Shown here: positions 59,391 to 64,000 of the stretch, piece by piece
Numbering within the stretch: the first letter of the stretch is position 1
Layout: every line of letters begins with the position of its first letter
DNA from: Lasioglossum baleicum
Taxonomy: Eukaryota; Arthropoda; Insecta; Hymenoptera; Halictidae
Length of the DNA: 64,000 bases
Assembly (NCBI RefSeq): GCF_051020765.1
Contig: NC_134933.1
Coordinates: 10,141,461 to 10,205,460 of the forward strand
Direction of reading: 5' to 3'
The notes under the pieces: generated by a model
Seen by the model: the letters and a program-made list of their open reading frames with translations, nothing else
What the model was told of the DNA's origin: nothing
The model's database searches: none
Translations under genes and position numbers: made by a program

Positions 59391-59401
59391 GATATAGTAA
59401 G

Positions 59402-59597
59402 GTGGAGTGGGGTAAGTTCGTCTACGTGGCAAGTCTGTTAATTGGTCATTTTTATTATAATATGAACGAAATTTCTCTAGCTTAAATTTATTAATGTGGT
59501 TGATACCAAGAGCGTTAAGTTTTTACATAACAGGCTGAAAATACATCAGTTTAAAGTCCAACTTTGCAAAAACTAGGGCGTACTTACTCCACTCCAC
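59402..59597. mobile_element. Small MITE, about 196 bp
   Basis: GTGGAGTGGGGTAAGT at the left is inverted as ACTTACTCCACTCCAC at the right with one mismatch. TA-containing sequence (TAGTAAG and CGTTAT) lies outside. The interior is AT-rich and non-coding. It sits at the end of the tandem duplication above. Confidence 0.7.
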
Positions 59598-62500
59598 GTT
59601 ATCTGACATTTAAAGTGGATTTCAAAAATGCGAAGAAATACTTGGGGCTTTTTTCCGGGGAAATTCTTCGGTAAAATCAGAACCTGTCAGTGCTCTGTCA
59701 CGGTTGGTTAACAGAGATCGATGCGAAAGTTCGACTAGCACGTACGTCTGCGCGTCACGAGTCGTTAGCCAGGCAAGTTTCCGAGTTGGAGCCGATAGCG
59801 ATTAAAATTCCAGGAGGCGTAGGTGGCGAGAAGGTGGGTCCATGCATTAAGCACACACGTACGTAAGTTCGCCGAGGGTTTCGCCTGCCTTCCGGGCTAA
59901 TATTCGTAAGTCAGCGTTGGGGAGGGACTGCCGCGGTGTTTTATCGGGCGATTAACTTCGACGCAAACGGCCGATAAGAGTGCGAGCAGCACCGGAAAGT
60001 TTAAGAGCCGGGCACACGTTGTGTGTATCCGTGTACACGGAGCATCCCGCGTGCCATAAGATTTCCCACGTGCACCATGACTCATCCGGGACACCAGGCT
60101 GACTATCTCTCTCTCTCTTTCTGGTGCCCCTCAGGCAACTTCGTTTTGATATTCGAAACAATATCCTTCCGAGTCGGCGAATACCTCGGTCTTCTTCCGT
60201 CTCCGTGTTCTGCCGCTGGAGAAATATTTGTGGATCGCTTGAGAACGATCGCGACGAGCCAATTCCTTGTTTCGCGATATCGTGATCATGCCAGCGCGAA
60301 ACTATGGCCGCCCGCTACGTGCTCCCCTTACAAGTTCGCGAGATAGATGTGCGAACCAACCGAAATACAGACGGCGGTAAAGCATGTGTTTCTCTGGCAA
60401 ATTTAGTACGTTCATTAGTGGGATTGTCGAAGTCATCAAAATCAGACATCTCAGGTTTTTGAAATGCTTTCAATCTGAATGAACTAAAATGATCCACGAA
60501 TATTAACGTAAGACGGAATTATAAGTTATTAGTAGACAACCAACCCCAACTGGGGTGAAATAGAAATTCACTTTCTGTCTTGATATTAGAAATTGTAAGG
60601 AGAATTTATTAGAAAATGTAAGGAGGAACAGAAAGACGAATATAATAGCAATACAATTAGAGACAAATAAGTGAATGGACCAGCTTTCAAACCAGAAGGT
60701 GGGGACCCTGTCGGCGTGAATTCAGTTTAGCATTCTTCTTCCTCCTTGGTTGGGGAGGAATCATTATATACTTGATTCTTCTCGGGACACGGTTCTCCGG
60801 GGTGCAATCCCTTACAGTTAAGTCGCAATTAATCTTGCAGGTAAAACAGGCTGTCGTCTATCCTACCTAGTAATCTATTACCTTTTTCTAACCGCCCCCC
60901 TACCGAGGGAACTTTCATTAACTTGTCCAATTAGAATTCTTTTCAGCATCTGTTGATTATTAATGTGCGTACCATGCAAATACGCAAACACACGAATCCG
61001 TGTTTCTGTTCCGAAAAAATTCGTATGTTGTTGAAAACGTTCAACATTTTTCATTCATTGATTTGTGACATCTGCAGTCAAGGAAAACTTCGTGTATTCA
61101 TGCACATTCAGACACTTGTTGCCTATCTTCAACAAAATGGTAATTAAAGAACACAAGCTTCAAGCTTGATTTTATAGGTTTATTTTGATTGAAATACAGA
61201 TGTCATATTCTAACTGATTGACTGTTCAGGCGTCACCAGAGATCGCGCGACACCTGTGCAGGTTAACAATGAAACGTTAGCCTTAATGACACTATCTGAT
61301 TACCAAACTGAGGTCGGCCGATCGAATTTCCGTACACGAGACACGTTCGACGAACAGCCGTCAACGTGATATACGTTAGAATCTCACGCTATTGGGATTC
61401 AGCGCGTTCTCGCCTATAATCGAGTATACGCTGAACGGAAGGAATCCAGGCTGACAGGTCGAAGGAGAGGAATATTCGCGTGGATTTCGCGACCCGGCCC
61501 GACCCGGCTCGGTTCCTCGAACTGGTCGTGCCAGGTGTCGTTTAATCCGAGCCCTCGAACAGCAAATTACTCCGGCAAATTGAGACCGCTCATTCCGACG
61601 ACTCGGCCCTCGCGTCAAATTATAATCGCTCTGTTCCGAGGCTTTATTGCCAGTATTAATGAAAGAGGACGACCTCTCTCTCTCTCGTCCGTCCAAGTCG
61701 TCGAAAGTTCGAACGCGCCGAGAAATGGCCAGCACGGCGTTTTCGTTGACGCTGCCAATCGGCACACAGACTCGTCGGACTTTCGTTTACTCCGTTTCCA
61801 TACCCACAGCCATGTTTGATACCCTAACATTGCCTTTGGCGTGCATATTGGACCGTTCTACTCCGATGTGTAAATTTTCGACGGACCTGACCCTCGTCGC
61901 ACAGACGGACACGCCATTTTCACTTGCGGAAAACAGGTCTCTGTAGATCTTCGTAAATATTAACATTCTGTCCTACTACTCGAATCTAACGCTGTCTACA
62001 CTCCTTGAAAATTGGAGTGAGGACCAGCTAAGTGACTTCCGAGCATGATGACAACCCTGATTTGATATTAAAACTGTTTTCTACACGGACGTAATTTACT
62101 CATAAATGCATAAAGATCAGTAGTCTAGTACTATTAGCGACATGATCGAATCGGTCCCATCGCAGACAGGAAATTTCATTGAAAATCCGCCGAAGGTCTT
62201 CCACGCAGATAGCATATGGCAAGCTAATAAATACCTTTGAAAGAATTAGAGTCTCCAGCTGTGCCTTTGATGTCTCAAAAAATACTCGATCCAAAGGAGC
62301 GAAGCTTCTCTCAGTAACTCCGTTAGTTAGCCTTTCCGTATTCCACTTATCCCAGCGGGCCAAGAATAAAGAAGTTCCCAGACATAGTTCTCCTCTCTCG
62401 CTCTCTCCCTCTCGCAGTGGCACAGGCATATATTCGCATGAAAGATCCATTTTATGGGGAGTCTCGTGAACACGCACTCGTGTCTAATAATATGAAAACC

Positions 62501-63610
62501 AGCGAGCGAGGAACACCGAGAGGGAGCGAACCAGGTTCGAAAAGAGCGTAACTTCCTCTCGAGGGAGTAAAAAAAATCAAATTTTAATGACATGCAATTT
62601 TCAATTTTTCTAGAAGAATTTTAAGAAATCGGCTATTTTCAATGGGAACAGCCTTTGTAGACACAAAGCAAATAAAAATCTTGCTAAACTCTATCGAATT
62701 TTATATTCCAGCATTTTCGTAAATTGTTATAAGCCATAAATAATTAAAATTTAACGCAAATATTCGTTTGCAAATCTAGACGAATATTTCCAGACGAACA
62801 GCTTCGCCCGAAATTAATCACCGATCGCCGTCAATGATTTTTTCGAAGATCTCCAAGGTGCTTGAAGATCTCTGAGATCCGGATCGCGGTAAAAATTCGC
62901 GGAAGCGGCTGAAAGCCGAGTATTGCTCTCCGCCGGCATTTCCACGCACATATACACATACGTTCGTAAAGCAAAGAGGAGAGACGCGGAGCGAAGTAAT
63001 TCTGCGAAGCCCGTCAAGATGTTCGAGGTTGTACGAACTCCGGACACGAGTTTCGCAGTTGGCCCCGGACGAAAACTGGAAAGAAACACTTCATCACCGT
63101 GGCTGGAGACCCGTTAACGCTCCTGCGACATAACTTCGCGCTCGCTCCGGCATAGAGAGACGGAAGAAGATCCGCGGACGGCCCGTGAAACATCCGCGAC
63201 AAATCCGCTCGGCCGGGAACAGACTCTGCGCACTTAGCGGCGTAATTTCCGCGTCGGCTCGCGGGCAAGGAAGCTCTCCGTCTTTCCTTCCCCTTCTGTG
63301 AAATTCATACGTCGTGCCTCGAGTTCCTTAACTACGACTTTCCCCGGGGAAAATCTGCCTCTCCCCCTCTCTTTCTCTGACGCCCCGAAACTTTTGATCG
63401 GTAACATTCCGCGAGCCATAAACGCGCCCCGGAATGGAATCCGAATTTATTCTTATTTAAAATGGAAAAGTTTCCCCGGGGCCCCGGAGCCGACACTCTC
63501 GAAAACACGTAATTCAGTTTCGTTCGCAGACGGCCGGATGAAAGAAGCCGCTCCAAGTCGGAATAAAAGGGAGCGACGGGAAACACGAGGTTTTCGAGTG
63601 TCCTCTCTAT
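59598..63610. other. No gene recognised
   Basis: Mixed DNA. Repeat phrases occur at 60559-60586 (GTGAAATAGAAATTCACTTT with CTGTCTTG) and 62098-62133. 61.4-61.9 and 62.8-63.6 kb are CpG-rich with short open frames on both strands. No splice-flanked coding frame stands out. Confidence 0.5.
62098..62137 (+). repeat. Dispersed TGCATAAA-type motif, copy G
   Basis: CTCATAAATGCATAAAGATC then AGTAGTCTAGTACTATTA closely matches the copy at 10173 in the opposite orientation. Confidence 0.55.
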
Positions 63611-63612
63611 TA

Positions 63613-64000
63613 TACGAGGTCTGATCCAAAAATTCCAAGACTGTTTAAAGTGCGCGCCAACGAAAGGTCGGAGCGTGGTGCAATTGGTTTAAATATTTAG
63701 CCCTAATCTTCCCGAGGACGACCGAGTTTGCAAAATTTCGATAACATTCTTGGTTGCAGATCTACAGCTGTTGCAGTGAAACAAGATATTTGCGTTCAGC
63801 GATTTTGTGATGAATGAAAAAGAACAACGCATTTGTGTGAAATTTTGTGTGAAATTGAAAGAAGACATTCACGGAATCAGTGGCTCGTTACCCCATGGGC
63901 AACTTGGGCAAATGCCCGGGGCCCCAAGCAAAAGGGGACCCCGAACACAAACCAAGATCCAAGATACAAATTCTACGTTTTTCTCATAAAGTTATTTAGT
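63613..64000 (+). mobile_element. Start of a mariner-type element, interrupted at window edge
   Basis: TATACGAGGTCTGATCCAAA is a terminus style of ACGAGGTCTG-type mariner relatives. An ATG at 63810 begins MNEKEQRICVKFCVKL, the first helix of an HTH_48-type transposase. After about 25 codons the similarity ends, and sequence built on CCCATGGGCAA and GGGCAAATGCCCGGGGCCCC follows. That GC-rich palindromic piece looks like the end of a different transposon inserted here. The remainder lies beyond the window. Confidence 0.6.

Noticed and set aside
1..64000. Known insect miRNAs (let-7, bantam, miR-1, miR-124, miR-184, miR-279 and others)
   Set aside because: No mature sequence was recognised on either strand; AAGGCACGC at 51966 is only a partial match to the miR-124 seed region.
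1..64000. CRISPR arrays, operons or bacterial defence systems
   Set aside because: Tandem arrays here have contiguous degenerate units rather than repeat-spacer structure, and the DNA is clearly eukaryotic.

Overview
The window reads as nuclear DNA of an insect, most likely a hymenopteran (bee, ant or wasp). The signs are a mosaic of AT-rich and CpG-rich stretches, no bacterial-type gene packing, no long recognisable coding frame, and decayed transposons of types common in Hymenoptera: a SETMAR/cecropia-like mariner, a DUF4817-type mariner relative, TTAA-flanked piggyBac-type MITEs, long-armed foldback elements and a truncated non-LTR retrotransposon. The taxonomic call is an inference from element types and base composition. 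I found no complete protein-coding gene and no tRNA or rRNA. The window is best read as intergenic or long-intron sequence.

Layout. 1-6.1 kb: unannotated DNA with one 678-bp TA-flanked MITE (3605-4282). 6.1-7.6 kb: a GC- and purine-rich block with an arthropod-type initiator, two consensus-like splice donors and a sharp change to AT-rich DNA; this is the best candidate for a promoter plus untranslated first exon on the + strand. 7.6-17.3 kb: AT-rich DNA with a piggyBac-type MITE (12170-12390), two related long-hairpin Tc1/mariner-type elements (13908-14508 and 15410-16078) and a MITE with perfect inverted ends (17050-17291). 17.3-26 kb: mixed DNA with degenerate duplications, a GGTCAGTGACC repeat family (19.6 and 24.5 kb) and a 3' fragment of a non-LTR retrotransposon (21485-22302). 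26-29.5 kb: a hairpin MITE, an 88-nt hairpin and a Foldback-like element whose inverted arms carry about 39-bp tandem repeats. 29.5-41.9 kb: few repeats, plus one short coding-like stretch (32985-33087, minus strand). 41.9-52.7 kb: the transposon-rich part, with a piggyBac-type MITE, a foldback element, an internally deleted mariner beside other transposon ends, and two degenerate DDE elements of a second mariner-type family. 52.7-64 kb: tandem duplications (56.7 and 59 kb), one more MITE, and the start of another mariner-type element running off the right edge.

Two signals go beyond single elements. One is a short AT-rich core, near TCATAAATGCATAAAATCCG followed by CAGTCTAATAAT, that recurs in both orientations across the window. 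The other is a roughly 56-bp monomer containing GGTCAGACAA and AAGTAGAT that appears as a tandem pair at 50.5 kb and as single degenerate copies elsewhere. No genes can be shown to work together here. The functional candidates (first exon at 6-7.6 kb, coding-like stretches at 18.5 and 33 kb, hairpins at 26.7 and 31.75 kb) all need outside evidence.
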